This document shows positions 35,919 to 44,933 of a stretch of 64,000 nucleotides of DNA, in pieces. The first letter of the stretch is position 1, and the number at the start of each line of letters is the position of its first letter. Source of the stretch: Dryocola sp031988645 (GTDB lineage Bacteria > Pseudomonadota > Gammaproteobacteria > Enterobacterales > Enterobacteriaceae). Location: positions 2,294,001 to 2,358,000 of the forward strand of contig NZ_CP150452.1 of the NCBI RefSeq assembly GCF_051307045.1, given 5' to 3'. The notes beneath the pieces were generated by a model, which was not told the origin of the DNA, did not search any database, and saw only the letters and a program-made list of their open reading frames with translations. The position numbers and the translations under genes were made by a program.

Positions 35919-37293
35919 ATGCAGAAGTACTTTATTGAGGCCCGCCAGTTGTTAGCTCTGGCGATACCCGTGATTCTGGCGCAGGTCGCGCAAACCGCCA
36001 TGGGCTTTGTCGATACCGTCATGGCGGGCGGCTACAGCGCTACGGATATGGCCGCGGTGGCCATCGGCACCTCCATCTGGCTGCCCGCCATTCTGTTTGG
36101 CCACGGCCTGCTGCTGGCGCTGACGCCGGTGGTGGCGCAGCTTAACGGCTCCGGACGGCGCGAGCGCATCGCCCATCAGATTCGTCAGGGTTTCTGGCTG
36201 GCGGGTATGGTGTCGCTGCTGATCATGGTCGTGCTGTGGAACGCGGGCTATATCATAGGCTCCATGCACAACATCGACCCGCGGCTTGCCGAAAAGGCGG
36301 TGGGCTACCTGCACGCGCTGCTGTGGGGCGCTCCGGGCTATCTGTTCTTCCAGGTCGCGCGTAACCAGTGCGAGGGGCTGGCAAAAACCAAACCCGGCAT
36401 GGTGATGGGCTTTATCGGCCTGCTGGTGAATATTCCGGTGAACTACATCTTTATCTACGGCCATTTCGGCATGCCGGAGCTGGGCGGCGTCGGCTGCGGC
36501 GTGGCGACCGCGGCGGTTTACTGGGTAATGTTCTTCAGCATGATCTCCTACGTGCGCAAGGCGCGTTCCATGCGCGATATTCGCAGCCCCGCCGGATTCG
36601 GCGCGCCGGACTGGAACGTGGTGAAGCGTCTGGTGCAGCTCGGGCTGCCCATTGCGCTGGCGCTGTTCTTTGAGGTGACGCTGTTCGCGGTCGTCGCCCT
36701 GCTCGTCTCGCCGCTGGGCATCGTTGACGTGGCCGGGCACCAGATTGCGCTTAACTTCAGCTCGCTGATGTTCGTCATTCCCCTGTCGGTGGCCGCCGCG
36801 GTCACTATCCGCGTCGGCTTCCGGCTCGGACAAGGTTCCACCCTTGACGCGCAAATCGCCGCCCGCACCGGTATCTGCGTAGGGATTTGCATGGCGACTA
36901 TTACCGCGCTTTTCACCGTCACCTTCCGGGAATACATCGCCCTGCTGTATAACGATAATCCGGCGGTGGTCGCGCTGGCCGCGCACCTGATGCTGCTGGC
37001 CCGCGGTCTACCAGATTTCCGATTCGGTGCAGGTTATCGGCAGCGGCGTGCTGCGCGGCTACAAAGACACGCGCTCGATTTTCTTTATCACCTTTATCGC
37101 CTACTGGGTGCTGGGGTTACCGAGCGGTTACGTGCTGGCGCTTACGGATCTGGTGGTTGAGCGCATGGGGCCTGCGGGATTCTGGATGGGCTTTATTATC
37201 GGCCTGACCTCCGCCGCCGTTATGATGATGCTGCGCATGCGCTGGCTGCAGCGTCAGCCTTCAGCGACTATTTTGCAGCGCGCCGCACGATAA
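35919..37293 (+). pseudogene. mdtK: Multidrug efflux MdtK (MATE), one-base frameshift
   Basis: This Na+/drug antiporter (NorM type) exports fluoroquinolones and other drugs. Eleven helices read through to HLMLLA. At 36998-37002 the sequence reads GGCCC where CTG GCC GCG GTC TAC is expected. The remainder AVYQISDSVQVIGSGVLRGYKDT continues in the next frame to 37293. Removing one C gives 457 aa, the E. coli length. Read literally, the last ~90 residues are replaced by an unrelated tail. Confidence 0.93.
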
Positions 37294-37390
37294 AACGCCA
37301 ACGGCCGCCTTGATGGCGGCTACTTTTTCAGCGTACTGCGCAGTTGCTCAGCAATTGCGTGAAATCTTAGAGAAAATTGCGGTTTTCCCC

Positions 37391-37419
37391 TTGCAAGGCT
37401 TCAAGGCTGCCGCTAATAT
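37391..37419 (+). promoter_or_regulatory. tRNA-Val promoter
   Basis: TTGCAA (37391-37396), a 17-base spacer and TAATAT (37414-37419) lie upstream of the paired tRNA genes. The following TCGTCCCC is a GC-rich discriminator of the stringently controlled type. Confidence 0.7.
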
Positions 37420-37448
37420 TCGTCCCCGTTGTCGCCAGACAGCTTGAT

Positions 37449-37525
37449 GCGTTCATAGCTCAGTTGGTTAGAGCACCACCTTGACATGGTGGGGGTCGTT
37501 GGTTCGAGTCCAATTGAACGCACCA
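37449..37525 (+). tRNA. valV: tRNA-Val (GAC)
   Basis: A 77-base cloverleaf with a GCGTTCA/TGAACGC acceptor stem, anticodon GAC in TTGACAT, T-loop GTTCGAGTC and encoded CCA. It matches E. coli valV. An identical copy lies at 52876-52952. Confidence 0.98.
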
Positions 37526-37543
37526 TTTTAAGTTTTACCCAGT

Positions 37544-37620
37544 GCGTCCGTAGCTCAGTTGGTTAGAGCACCACCTTGACATGGTGGGGGTCGGTGGTTC
37601 GAGTCCACTCGGACGCACCA
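37544..37620 (+). tRNA. valW: tRNA-Val (GAC)
   Basis: A second tRNA-Val with anticodon GAC, 77 bases, with a GCGTCCG/CGGACGC acceptor stem and encoded CCA. It matches E. coli valW and lies 18 bases after the first in the same transcript. Confidence 0.98.
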
Positions 37621-37853
37621 TTTCTTATGCCGCAGACATGCATAAATGCCGGCAGTCCCTTGAAAAACGTTAAAATCCCACGCTTTATCTTTCCGTCAGG
37701 CTCCACGCTGTTTCGCTTTTATCTGTCGCCCAAACCTCCCGCCGAGAATAACTCTTCCTTTTGTCGTCACCCCTTCCGGAGACGGCTAAGCAGTTCGCAT
37801 TCCCCCTGGCGCTGGGCTATACCTTAGGCATGTTCATTCTCGGGGGAAGGGTC

Positions 37854-38423
37854 ATGACGGGCAAAAAGATTCTGATGCTGGTCGGCGATTACGCCGAAGA
37901 TTACGAAACCATGGTGCCGTTTCAGGCGCTGCAGATGATTGGCCATCAGGTTGACGCGGTCTGCCCGGACAAGGCGAAGGGCGACTACATCATGACGGCG
38001 ATCCATGATTTTGACGGTGCCCAGACCTACAGCGAGAAACCCGGCCACCGCTTTACGCTCAACGCCGATTTCGCCGCTGCGAAGGAGCAGGATTATGACG
38101 CCCTGTTGATTCCGGGCGGACGAGCGCCTGAATATCTGCGCTTAAATGACGAAGTGATCAAACTGGTGCAGGCGTTTGACGCCGCGCGCAAACCTATTGC
38201 CGCCGTTTGCCACGGCCCGCAGCTGCTGGCCGCCGCCGGGATATTGAAGGGGCGAACCTGCAGCGCCTACCCGGCCTGCGCGCCGGAAGTGCGGCTCGGC
38301 GGCGGGCACTATGCCGACATCGGCATCGATCAGGCGCACGTTGACGGCAATCTGGTCACCGCCCCGGCCTGGCCCGCGCATCCGCAGTGGCTGGCGAAAT
38401 TTGCCGAAGTGCTGCAGCAGTAA
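37854..38423 (+). CDS. DJ-1/PfpI family protein
   Basis: A 189-aa protein of the DJ-1/PfpI superfamily (class I glutamine amidotransferase fold). The nucleophile-elbow Cys is in IAAVCHGPQLL, and YDALLIPGGRAPEY precedes it. Members act as chaperones, glyoxalases or proteases; which applies here is not clear. The ATG at 37854 has GGGGGAAGG upstream. It is the first gene after the tRNA-Val pair. Confidence 0.85.
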   Translation: MTGKKILMLVGDYAEDYETMVPFQALQMIGHQVDAVCPDKAKGDYIMTAIHDFDGAQTYSEKPGHRFTLNADFAAAKEQDYDALLIPGGRAPEYLRLNDEVIKLVQAFDAARKPIAAVCHGPQLLAAAGILKGRTCSAYPACAPEVRLGGGHYADIGIDQAHVDGNLVTAPAWPAHPQWLAKFAEVLQQ

Positions 38424-38524
38424 GCTTTGCACAAGCGGCCGCCAAATCGAAAGCTTAACCTCAGCGGCGCGGTGTGTGTTTACTGACTGAACGCCGGACC
38501 CGATCCACCACGGGGCACGCAAAA

Positions 38525-39532
38525 TTACCCCTGAGTGGATTTTCTGATCGACAGTTCAGGCATCGCCCCGCTGCTTCCTTTCACCTTATGCCCGGCCAGC
38601 GCCTCGAACAGAAGCGTGACCGCCTGACGGGCGACCTCATCCAGATGCATATTCACCGCCGTTAGCTGCGGCCGGGATTCCCGCGCCCGAATGCCGTCGT
38701 AGCGGGTAACCAGCCGCATCCTTTGCGGAATAGCGGTTCCGGTTTCATGAAAGGCGCGCACGGCTCCGCTGGCAAAGGTGTCGACTAAAACCAGCAGGCC
38801 ATCAACTTCCGGCTCGTCCTGTAATAGCCTGAGTGCGGCCTGATAGCCGGCCGTTTCGCCTTCGTTTTCATCAAGATAATAAATAACCGGCGCCTGGCGC
38901 CCTTCGCACCAGCGCCGATAGGCCGCTTCCGTTTCAAGCGTGGAGGTCCGGCGGGTCGTAGCGATAAAGAGTGCGCATTTGCCGGCTCCCGCAGCCCGCA
39001 GATGCGCCAGCAGCAGCTCAGCCGTTGCCCCCGAATGCAGATCGACCCAGGGAACCGGCGTCGCCGTTCCCGGCGTGCGGCCAATGGTGACGCAGGGAAT
39101 GCCCGCCAGCTCAAGCGCCTGCAGCTGCGCATCGTTTTCTGCGGGCTCAATCAAAATCGCGGCATCGAAGCTCACCGTCTCCAGCGGGCTTTCGCCCGGC
39201 GGGACAAGAATCAGCGCGTGCTGCTTTTCCAGGGCCATAATCGCCGCCGTTAGCGCCACCTCCATCATAAAGCCAAGCTTCGATGCGCCTGAGGCGATGC
39301 TCAGGGGAACGGAAGAGAGCAAGGCGATGGTATTGGTTTTTCCCGTGCGTAGCTGGCGGGCGCGAATGTTCGGCGTGTAGTTTAGCGCCTGAATGGCCTC
39401 TTCAATGCGCCGCCGCGTCCCGGGCTCAACAAAGCGGGTGTTGTGCAACGCGTTCGATACCGTGCCGGGCGATACGCCGGCGTGGCGGGCGACATCAACT
39501 AACCTGGCGCGTTTTTTATCCTGTGCTGGCAT
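38525..39532 (-). CDS. LacI-family regulator divergent from the sulfotransferase-like operon
   Basis: A 335-aa LacI-type regulator. The HTH (RLVDVARHAGVSPGTVSNALHN) and hinge (YTPNIRARQLRTGKT) are followed by a sugar-binding-type effector domain. It is transcribed away from the gene at 39717. A perfect palindrome in the shared promoter region (39673-39694) is its likely operator. The effector is unknown. Confidence 0.88.
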   Translation of the reverse strand: MPAQDKKRARLVDVARHAGVSPGTVSNALHNTRFVEPGTRRRIEEAIQALNYTPNIRARQLRTGKTNTIALLSSVPLSIASGASKLGFMMEVALTAAIMALEKQHALILVPPGESPLETVSFDAAILIEPAENDAQLQALELAGIPCVTIGRTPGTATPVPWVDLHSGATAELLLAHLRAAGAGKCALFIATTRRTSTLETEAAYRRWCEGRQAPVIYYLDENEGETAGYQAALRLLQDEPEVDGLLVLVDTFASGAVRAFHETGTAIPQRMRLVTRYDGIRARESRPQLTAVNMHLDEVARQAVTLLFEALAGHKVKGSSGAMPELSIRKSTQG

Positions 39533-39672
39533 GGGCTAAGCGGTCTCCTGATCTTTCCGCTTAGGGTAGCATACTGTTCAATATATTAATTTTGTCTCTA
39601 AGGCATAACAAAATCATATTAAAAAGCGCCTGATTACAGTAGCCCTGCGTGGGTCGGACATATTACATTCGC

Positions 39673-39694
39673 CGCATTAAAACGTTTTAATGCG
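39673..39694. promoter_or_regulatory. Perfect 22-base palindromic operator
   Basis: A perfect 22-base inverted repeat, with core TTAAAACGTTTTAA flanked by CGCA and TGCG, lies 22 bases before the GTG at 39717. The central CG and symmetry are those of a LacI/GalR operator. Its distance from the downstream start fits repression of the 39717-42222 operon by the divergent LacI protein. Confidence 0.8.
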
Positions 39695-39716
39695 ATTTTT
39701 TAATCGGGAGGCAAAA

Positions 39717-40841
39717 GTGTCAGACTCAACACAGAATGCTGGTTTCACCCTTGGTCGTCGTGCCAGCGGGCTGACGCTGGCGATAGCGGAAAAAAGCTTC
39801 GGCGGCTATACCCTCTTCGCACCGCAAACCGCCGCAGGCCGGGTCTATCTGGTCGACGAGCGGGGAGAAGTGGCGCATCAATGGCAGCTACCGGTCCGCG
39901 CCGGCCGGGATGCGGTTATTCTGCCCAACGGCAATCTGGGTTATAACGGCAGCCATCCTACCTCGGCGAACCTTTATCCGGCGTGGGATCTCTGGCACGG
40001 CGGAGACTTCTATGAGGTCACTCCGGATAACGAAATCGTCTGGCGCTACGAGGATATTTTCCATCACCATGATGCGCAGTGGCTCGCCAACGGCAATCTG
40101 CTGTATACCGCCGCCGCGCCCTTGCCCGCGGAGATTGCCGCACGCGTGACCGGCGGCGATCCGCGCCGGGATGCGCCGGACGGCATTATTTACAGCGATG
40201 TGGTTAAAGAGGTTAACCGCGACGGCGAGGTGGTATGGGAGTGGCGCGCCTGGGAACACCTGGCGCCGGAGGATTTTCCCGTCCATGAGATCTTCGACCG
40301 TCGCCACTGGCCAATGATTAACGGCCTGTCCGTCACGCGTGACGGTCTGGTGTTGATGAGCCTGCGCACCACCTCCGGCGTGATTGCCGTTGACAAAGAA
40401 AGCGGCAAGGTTGCCTGGCACGCGGGTCCGGACGTGGTTGCCCAGCAGCATACGCCGGTTGAGATGGAAAATGGCACGATTCTGGTGTTCGATAACGGCA
40501 ACCTGCGCCCCGGGGTGACTTCGCCGCACTCAACGGTGCTGGAGTTCGATCCGCAGACTAAGGCCGTCACCTGGCAATACCGCGATATTTTCCCGCCGGC
40601 CTTTTTCTCGCCCTATATGGGCAGCGCGCAGCGCCTGGCTAACGGCAATACTTTTATCTGCGAATCGGCATTCGGCCGCCTGTTTGAAGTGACCGCGCAG
40701 GGCGAGACCGTCTGGGAATACATCATTCCTTATTTCAATGAATACACGGACCATTTAAGCAAAACCGTGATCCCCGGTAAGCATAACAGCACCTTCCGCG
40801 CGCACCGTTATCCTGCCAGCGCGGTTCCCTGGCTGAAATAA
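39717..40841 (+). CDS. Arylsulfotransferase-like beta-propeller protein
   Basis: A 374-aa protein with recurring blade motifs (ILPNGNLGYNG, LANGNLLYTA, ENGTILVFDNGN, LANGNTFICE), as in the ASST/arylsulfotransferase beta-propeller family. I chose GTG at 39717 because GGGAGG lies 5 bases upstream; an in-frame ATG 27 bases earlier overlaps the operator. No signal peptide is visible, unlike periplasmic AssT enzymes. Conserved His-rich segments (IFHHHDAQW, RRHWPMINGL, KHNSTFRAHRY) may form the active site. The substrate is unknown. It is paired with an NCS2 permease. Confidence 0.75.
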   Translation: MSDSTQNAGFTLGRRASGLTLAIAEKSFGGYTLFAPQTAAGRVYLVDERGEVAHQWQLPVRAGRDAVILPNGNLGYNGSHPTSANLYPAWDLWHGGDFYEVTPDNEIVWRYEDIFHHHDAQWLANGNLLYTAAAPLPAEIAARVTGGDPRRDAPDGIIYSDVVKEVNRDGEVVWEWRAWEHLAPEDFPVHEIFDRRHWPMINGLSVTRDGLVLMSLRTTSGVIAVDKESGKVAWHAGPDVVAQQHTPVEMENGTILVFDNGNLRPGVTSPHSTVLEFDPQTKAVTWQYRDIFPPAFFSPYMGSAQRLANGNTFICESAFGRLFEVTAQGETVWEYIIPYFNEYTDHLSKTVIPGKHNSTFRAHRYPASAVPWLK

Positions 40842-40896
40842 TCCTTCTCCGCCAGCGCGGCTGGCGGCTACTTTCTGACGTCCCGGGAGGCGTAAC

Positions 40897-42222
40897 ATGT
40901 CGCAAGCTGGCTCCGCAGTGTCCGATAACGAAGCCTTGTCCTGGCATACCAGGCTGTTGCTGGCTGTTCAGCACGTTCTGGTCGTCGCCGCGACGCCGAT
41001 CACGGCGGTATTTCTTATCGCCAGGGCCCTTCACTTTTCCGAAGCGGTCACCACTTCTGTATTAAGCGCAACTTTTCTGATGTGCGGGCTCGGGGCCATA
41101 GTGCAGAGCCTCGGCATCGGTAGTATAGGCGCGCGCCTGCCGTTTATTATGGTGCCGGGCGGCGCGCCGATTGCGATTTTCGTCGCTATCGCTTTGCAGA
41201 CAGATATCCAGACGGCGGTCGGCGCGGTGATTCTAACGTCGCTGTTCTACTTTATCGCCCTGCCCGTTTTCCGCCGCTGCCTGCATCACTTTCCACCTTT
41301 TATCATCGGCATCATGCTGCTGCTGGTCTCCGTTAACCTGATTCGTCTGTATGGCGGTTTAATTACCGGCCAGCCCGGCAGCCCCCACTTCGCGCCGCCG
41401 GACAGCATTGCCCTGGCGCTGGGAACCATCCTGATAACCCTGATCTTCGCGCTTGCCTTCACCGGCATCCTGCGTCAGCTGTCGGTACTGTTCGGCCTGC
41501 TCGGAGGCACACTTCTGGCGATAGCCGCAGGCAGCGCCGATTTCAGCGCCGTCAGCCACGGCCCCTGGTTCAGCGCCCCGCAGCTGTTCCCGTTCGGCTG
41601 GCCGGTCTTTAACCTTTCGGCTTCGCTGCCGTTGCTTATCTACGCGGTTATTTCTATGGCCGAAGCGGCCGGGCAAACGATCGCCACAGCGGAGATCGTC
41701 GGCTCGACGCAGGACGTTCATAAGACGATCCCACGCACTATTCTTGGTGACGCCATCATGTCGCTGCTGGGCGGAATGTTCGGAACCTCCCTGATCATTA
41801 CCTCCGGCGAGAACATCGGCGTGGTGCGCACAACCAACGTGAAGTCGCGCCACGTCACGGCAATAGCAGGCGCGCTGTTAATTCTGATCGCGCTGTTTTC
41901 GCCCCTGGTTCGCCTTGCGATCTGCCTGCCCGGCCCGGTTGTTTGCGGTACGGCGGTCATCGTCTTTAGCATAATCGGGGTTATCGGCATTGATATGATT
42001 GCCCGTGAACCCCTGCACGCGCCGGGGAAAACCTATGCCTTAGCCGCGGGGCTGGTTATGGGGATGCTGCCAATCCTCGTGCCGGGGCTGTATCAGAATT
42101 TCCCCGCGCTGGTGCAGATGATCTTTGGCAACGGGATGGCGGCAGGAACCCTGACGGCCATAATAGTGAACTCTTTATTTCTGTTCGGTGAAAAACGTAT
42201 TTCCTTGCGGGAAAAGAGCTAG
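40897..42222 (+). CDS. NCS2-family nucleobase/xanthine-type permease
   Basis: A 441-aa inner-membrane permease of the nucleobase-ascorbate (NCS2) family with about 14 helices. Family landmarks are AVQHVLVV near the N-terminus and the SMAEAAGQTIATAEIVG and GMFGTSLIITSGENIGVVRTT segments around helices 8-10. CCCGGGAGG precedes the ATG. It lies 55 bases after the arylsulfotransferase-like gene, so both form one LacI-controlled operon. The QH motif and Glu are consistent with an active transporter; the substrate is uncertain. Confidence 0.87.
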   Translation: MSQAGSAVSDNEALSWHTRLLLAVQHVLVVAATPITAVFLIARALHFSEAVTTSVLSATFLMCGLGAIVQSLGIGSIGARLPFIMVPGGAPIAIFVAIALQTDIQTAVGAVILTSLFYFIALPVFRRCLHHFPPFIIGIMLLLVSVNLIRLYGGLITGQPGSPHFAPPDSIALALGTILITLIFALAFTGILRQLSVLFGLLGGTLLAIAAGSADFSAVSHGPWFSAPQLFPFGWPVFNLSASLPLLIYAVISMAEAAGQTIATAEIVGSTQDVHKTIPRTILGDAIMSLLGGMFGTSLIITSGENIGVVRTTNVKSRHVTAIAGALLILIALFSPLVRLAICLPGPVVCGTAVIVFSIIGVIGIDMIAREPLHAPGKTYALAAGLVMGMLPILVPGLYQNFPALVQMIFGNGMAAGTLTAIIVNSLFLFGEKRISLREKS

Positions 42223-42230
42223 CGACGCTC

Positions 42231-42270
42231 GCTCCCCTTCACGTTGCCCTGGCGACCGAAGAAGGGGAGC
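42231..42270. terminator. Inverted repeat between convergent permease and cydB
   Basis: GCTCCCCTTC (42231-42240) and GAAGGGGAGC (42261-42270) are perfectly complementary around a 20-base loop, between the ends of two convergent genes. There is no T-run, so it is a likely but non-canonical bidirectional terminator. Confidence 0.5.
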
Positions 42271-42309
42271 AGTCAGCTTCCCTTCGCGAAACATTTCCTG
42301 CCAGCGTCA

Positions 42310-43257
42310 TCACATCACTTTCCCACGAAAAACCCAGAAGACCCAAGTATGGTAGGCAAGCGTGAGGGGAATAATGACCGCGCTGCCGCCCAGGACCACT
42401 AACTGCGTCGTTTTTGATGCAGCGTGGGCGGCAAGGCTCGCTACGCTATTCGCCGCCAGCCCGTAACATCCCGTCGCCATTAAAAGCACTATGGCCGTCA
42501 TTAACGCCAGGGTAAGCATCAGCTGTAGCAGGCCCGACCCGCGACTTAGCGCTGCCGCCATGACCGGCAGGAGCAATAAAATCGCCAGCGATAGCGCCTT
42601 GCCCGCCGGGTAAAGCCACGCCTGGCGCCAGGGAAGCGGTTCAACAAGCATGACGGCGACGCACAGCGCGCAGCACAGGAGGAAAAAATAGCCGCTAAGG
42701 CGCCGTGCCCTTTTGCCCACCTCCTCACCGATTCGCCAGCCTATCCAGCCGCAGCCGAGCAAAATATAGATCGACATTAAGCCCAGGCCGCACAGGACCG
42801 GGAAAATATCAAACCACCTCACGTCGTCGTGCAGCAGAAAATGGCTCACCAGCGTGCCGGCGCAGGCGCCCTGGCTGAACGCCGCCAGGCAGGATGCCAG
42901 CGGCAGGATAAGGTCGAGCACCAGGCGCGCGCGTTTGCTGGCGGAGCTTCGGTACTCCAGCGCCATAGCCCGCAAAATCAGGCTAAGCGCCATCAGAAAA
43001 ATGGGGAGATAAAGCAGGCTTAACGCCCGGGCATAAATATCGGGAAACAGCGCCAGCGTTCCCCCGGCCAGCAGCACCAGCCAGGTTTCATTCGCATCCC
43101 AGATGGGCAGCACGGAGTGCGCCATCCGTCGCCTGGGCTCTTCTTCCTTTATCAAAAAGAAGAGCATGCCGACGCCGAGATCCGTGCCGTCAAGCATCAG
43201 GTACATCAGCAGGGAAAAGAGCATGGTCGCAGCCGATAAATTCGCTAATCCTTCCAT
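42310..43257 (-). CDS. cydB: Cytochrome bd-type oxidase subunit II (CioB-like)
   Basis: The 315-aa membrane partner of the CydA-like protein encoded just upstream. Typical CydB segments are DGTDLGVGMLF near residue 24, SVLPIWDANETWLVLLAGG, and the C-terminal YHTWVFWVFRGKV. The start at 43257 overlaps the cydA end by 13 bases, so translation is coupled. I see no CydX-type small subunit after it. Confidence 0.9.
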   Translation of the reverse strand: MEGLANLSAATMLFSLLMYLMLDGTDLGVGMLFFLIKEEEPRRRMAHSVLPIWDANETWLVLLAGGTLALFPDIYARALSLLYLPIFLMALSLILRAMALEYRSSASKRARLVLDLILPLASCLAAFSQGACAGTLVSHFLLHDDVRWFDIFPVLCGLGLMSIYILLGCGWIGWRIGEEVGKRARRLSGYFFLLCCALCVAVMLVEPLPWRQAWLYPAGKALSLAILLLLPVMAAALSRGSGLLQLMLTLALMTAIVLLMATGCYGLAANSVASLAAHAASKTTQLVVLGGSAVIIPLTLAYHTWVFWVFRGKVM

Positions 43258-44633
43258 GACGATCTTCCCCCCGGTACCGTGGAAATTTTCGTGCTTACCA
43301 CCTCGCCGCTGGGCAGCGGCGCGGCGACGTAGCGCAGGAAGTGGCGCATGCCGTAGCTGAAGACGGCCGCATACACCGCCGCCACGCTGCAGCAGGAGAT
43401 AATGAGCCATTTCAGCGGCAGTGCCGAAACGCCCTCGGCGGTACGTACCAGCCCCTGCACAAGCCAGGGCTGCCTCCCCATTTCGCTGACCACCCAACCG
43501 GCAAGCAGGGCGATAAAGCCGGCCGGCGTCAGGATCGTCATCGTCCAGAGTAAACGGCGGCAGGTGAAAAGCCTGCCGCGCAGATGCTGCACCACGGCGA
43601 TAATTTGCGCGGCGAACATCAGCAGCCCAAGCCCGACCATCATGCGAAAAGCAAAAAAGACCGGCAGCACGGGCGGAAGCTCGGCGGCAGGAAACTCGCT
43701 CAGGCTTTTTATATGGCCGGTTAAATTGTGGCGTAAATAGAGCGAGCCGATATCGGGAATAGCCAGCTCAAAATGGTTAAGCTGCGCGCGCTGGTCGGGT
43801 ATGGCGAAGATACGCAGCGGCTCTCCCTCGCCGGCGGACGGCGGACGCCAGGCCGCCTCCATTGCCGCAAGCTTTGCGGGCTGGTAGCGCAACGTATTTT
43901 CGCCATGCTGGTCACCCGTGACAAACTGTACGGGCAGCGCCACGGCGGCAAACCATATCGCACAAACCAACATGCAGCGTGCCGCGGATTCATCAGGGCG
44001 ATGCAGAAGGCGCCAGGCGGCGATACCCGCAATCATCACGGCTGCCGCGATATACGAAGCCAGCACCATATGCCCAAAACGCCAGGGAAACGAAGGCGCC
44101 GAGATAAACGCCAGCCAGTCGGCGGGCATAAAAGCGCCGCTGCCATTGCGCAGATAATTCACCGGCGTTTGCATCCATGAATTTGCCGCCAGGATCCAAA
44201 AAGCGCTGACTAAAGCCCCGAACGCCACCAGGCAGGTCACGACAAAATGCACGCGCGGGCGTATTTTACCCATGCCGAAGAGCATGACCCCGGTTAGCGC
44301 CGACTCCATGAAAAAGGCCACCAGCACTTCAAAAAAGAGCAGCGGCCCGATAAAACCGCCGGTTTTTTTCGAAAACGGCGCCCAGTTAGTGCCAAACTGA
44401 AACTCCATCACCACGCCTGTTACGGCGCCCACCGCCACCGTCAGCGCAAAGATTTTTATCCAGAAGTGCAGCGCCTGCCGCGCGGCGTCCCGCCCGCCCC
44501 ACAGCCAGCGCGCCTCGAACCACACCAGAAAAGGAGCCAGACCAAGCGTCAGGGCCGCAAGCGTGATGTGCATTCCCATAGTGAGCGCAAACTGCCCGCG
44601 CGAAAGGAGCAGGACCCATTCGGCATCAGTCAT
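43245..44633 (-). CDS. cydA: Cytochrome bd-type oxidase subunit I, short Q-loop (CioA-like)
   Basis: A 462-aa quinol oxidase subunit that reduces O2 to water. Heme-ligand His22 lies in QFALTMGMHIT. The quinol-site region GDQHGENTLRYQPAKLAAMEA and the GRQPW motif are present. The protein is shorter than E. coli CydA (522 aa) because the Q-loop is short, as in the cyanide-insensitive oxidases. The start at 44633 follows GGGGA; an ATG 18 bases earlier is possible. It is an additional oxidase, separate from the housekeeping cydAB locus. Confidence 0.9.
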   Translation of the reverse strand: MTDAEWVLLLSRGQFALTMGMHITLAALTLGLAPFLVWFEARWLWGGRDAARQALHFWIKIFALTVAVGAVTGVVMEFQFGTNWAPFSKKTGGFIGPLLFFEVLVAFFMESALTGVMLFGMGKIRPRVHFVVTCLVAFGALVSAFWILAANSWMQTPVNYLRNGSGAFMPADWLAFISAPSFPWRFGHMVLASYIAAAVMIAGIAAWRLLHRPDESAARCMLVCAIWFAAVALPVQFVTGDQHGENTLRYQPAKLAAMEAAWRPPSAGEGEPLRIFAIPDQRAQLNHFELAIPDIGSLYLRHNLTGHIKSLSEFPAAELPPVLPVFFAFRMMVGLGLLMFAAQIIAVVQHLRGRLFTCRRLLWTMTILTPAGFIALLAGWVVSEMGRQPWLVQGLVRTAEGVSALPLKWLIISCCSVAAVYAAVFSYGMRHFLRYVAAPLPSGEVVSTKISTVPGGRSSWKD

Positions 44634-44933
44634 TACCAGTCCCCACGGCAAATAATCTTTTATTCTTCAGCATTTAATACCCGGCTATTTTGATTCCCCG
44701 CGGCGCGAAAACTGCCGGGGGATAGCACGGGTCGTTAAAGCTAAACAGCGCTGCTTTTTCCCGGTCATTTGTTATTAACAGTAGCCGAAATATGGGCTTA
44801 AGCGAGCAGAAAGAACGGGTTACGACTACCATATTAGGGTTATAAATCATCAGCGCACCGCGGGCGGCTGGCAATGCTACAAAAGTTTGATCGTTGCGAA
44901 ATTGGGATCGAGGAATTTAACTAAGGGGCGCAG
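44634..44933. other. Divergent promoter region, cydA and GH13 gene
   Basis: This 300-base AT-richer gap should hold promoters for the oxidase operon (leftward) and the GH13 gene (rightward). AACTAAGGGGCGCAG before 44934 is the GH13 ribosome-binding site. No open frame with support is seen. Confidence 0.5.
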
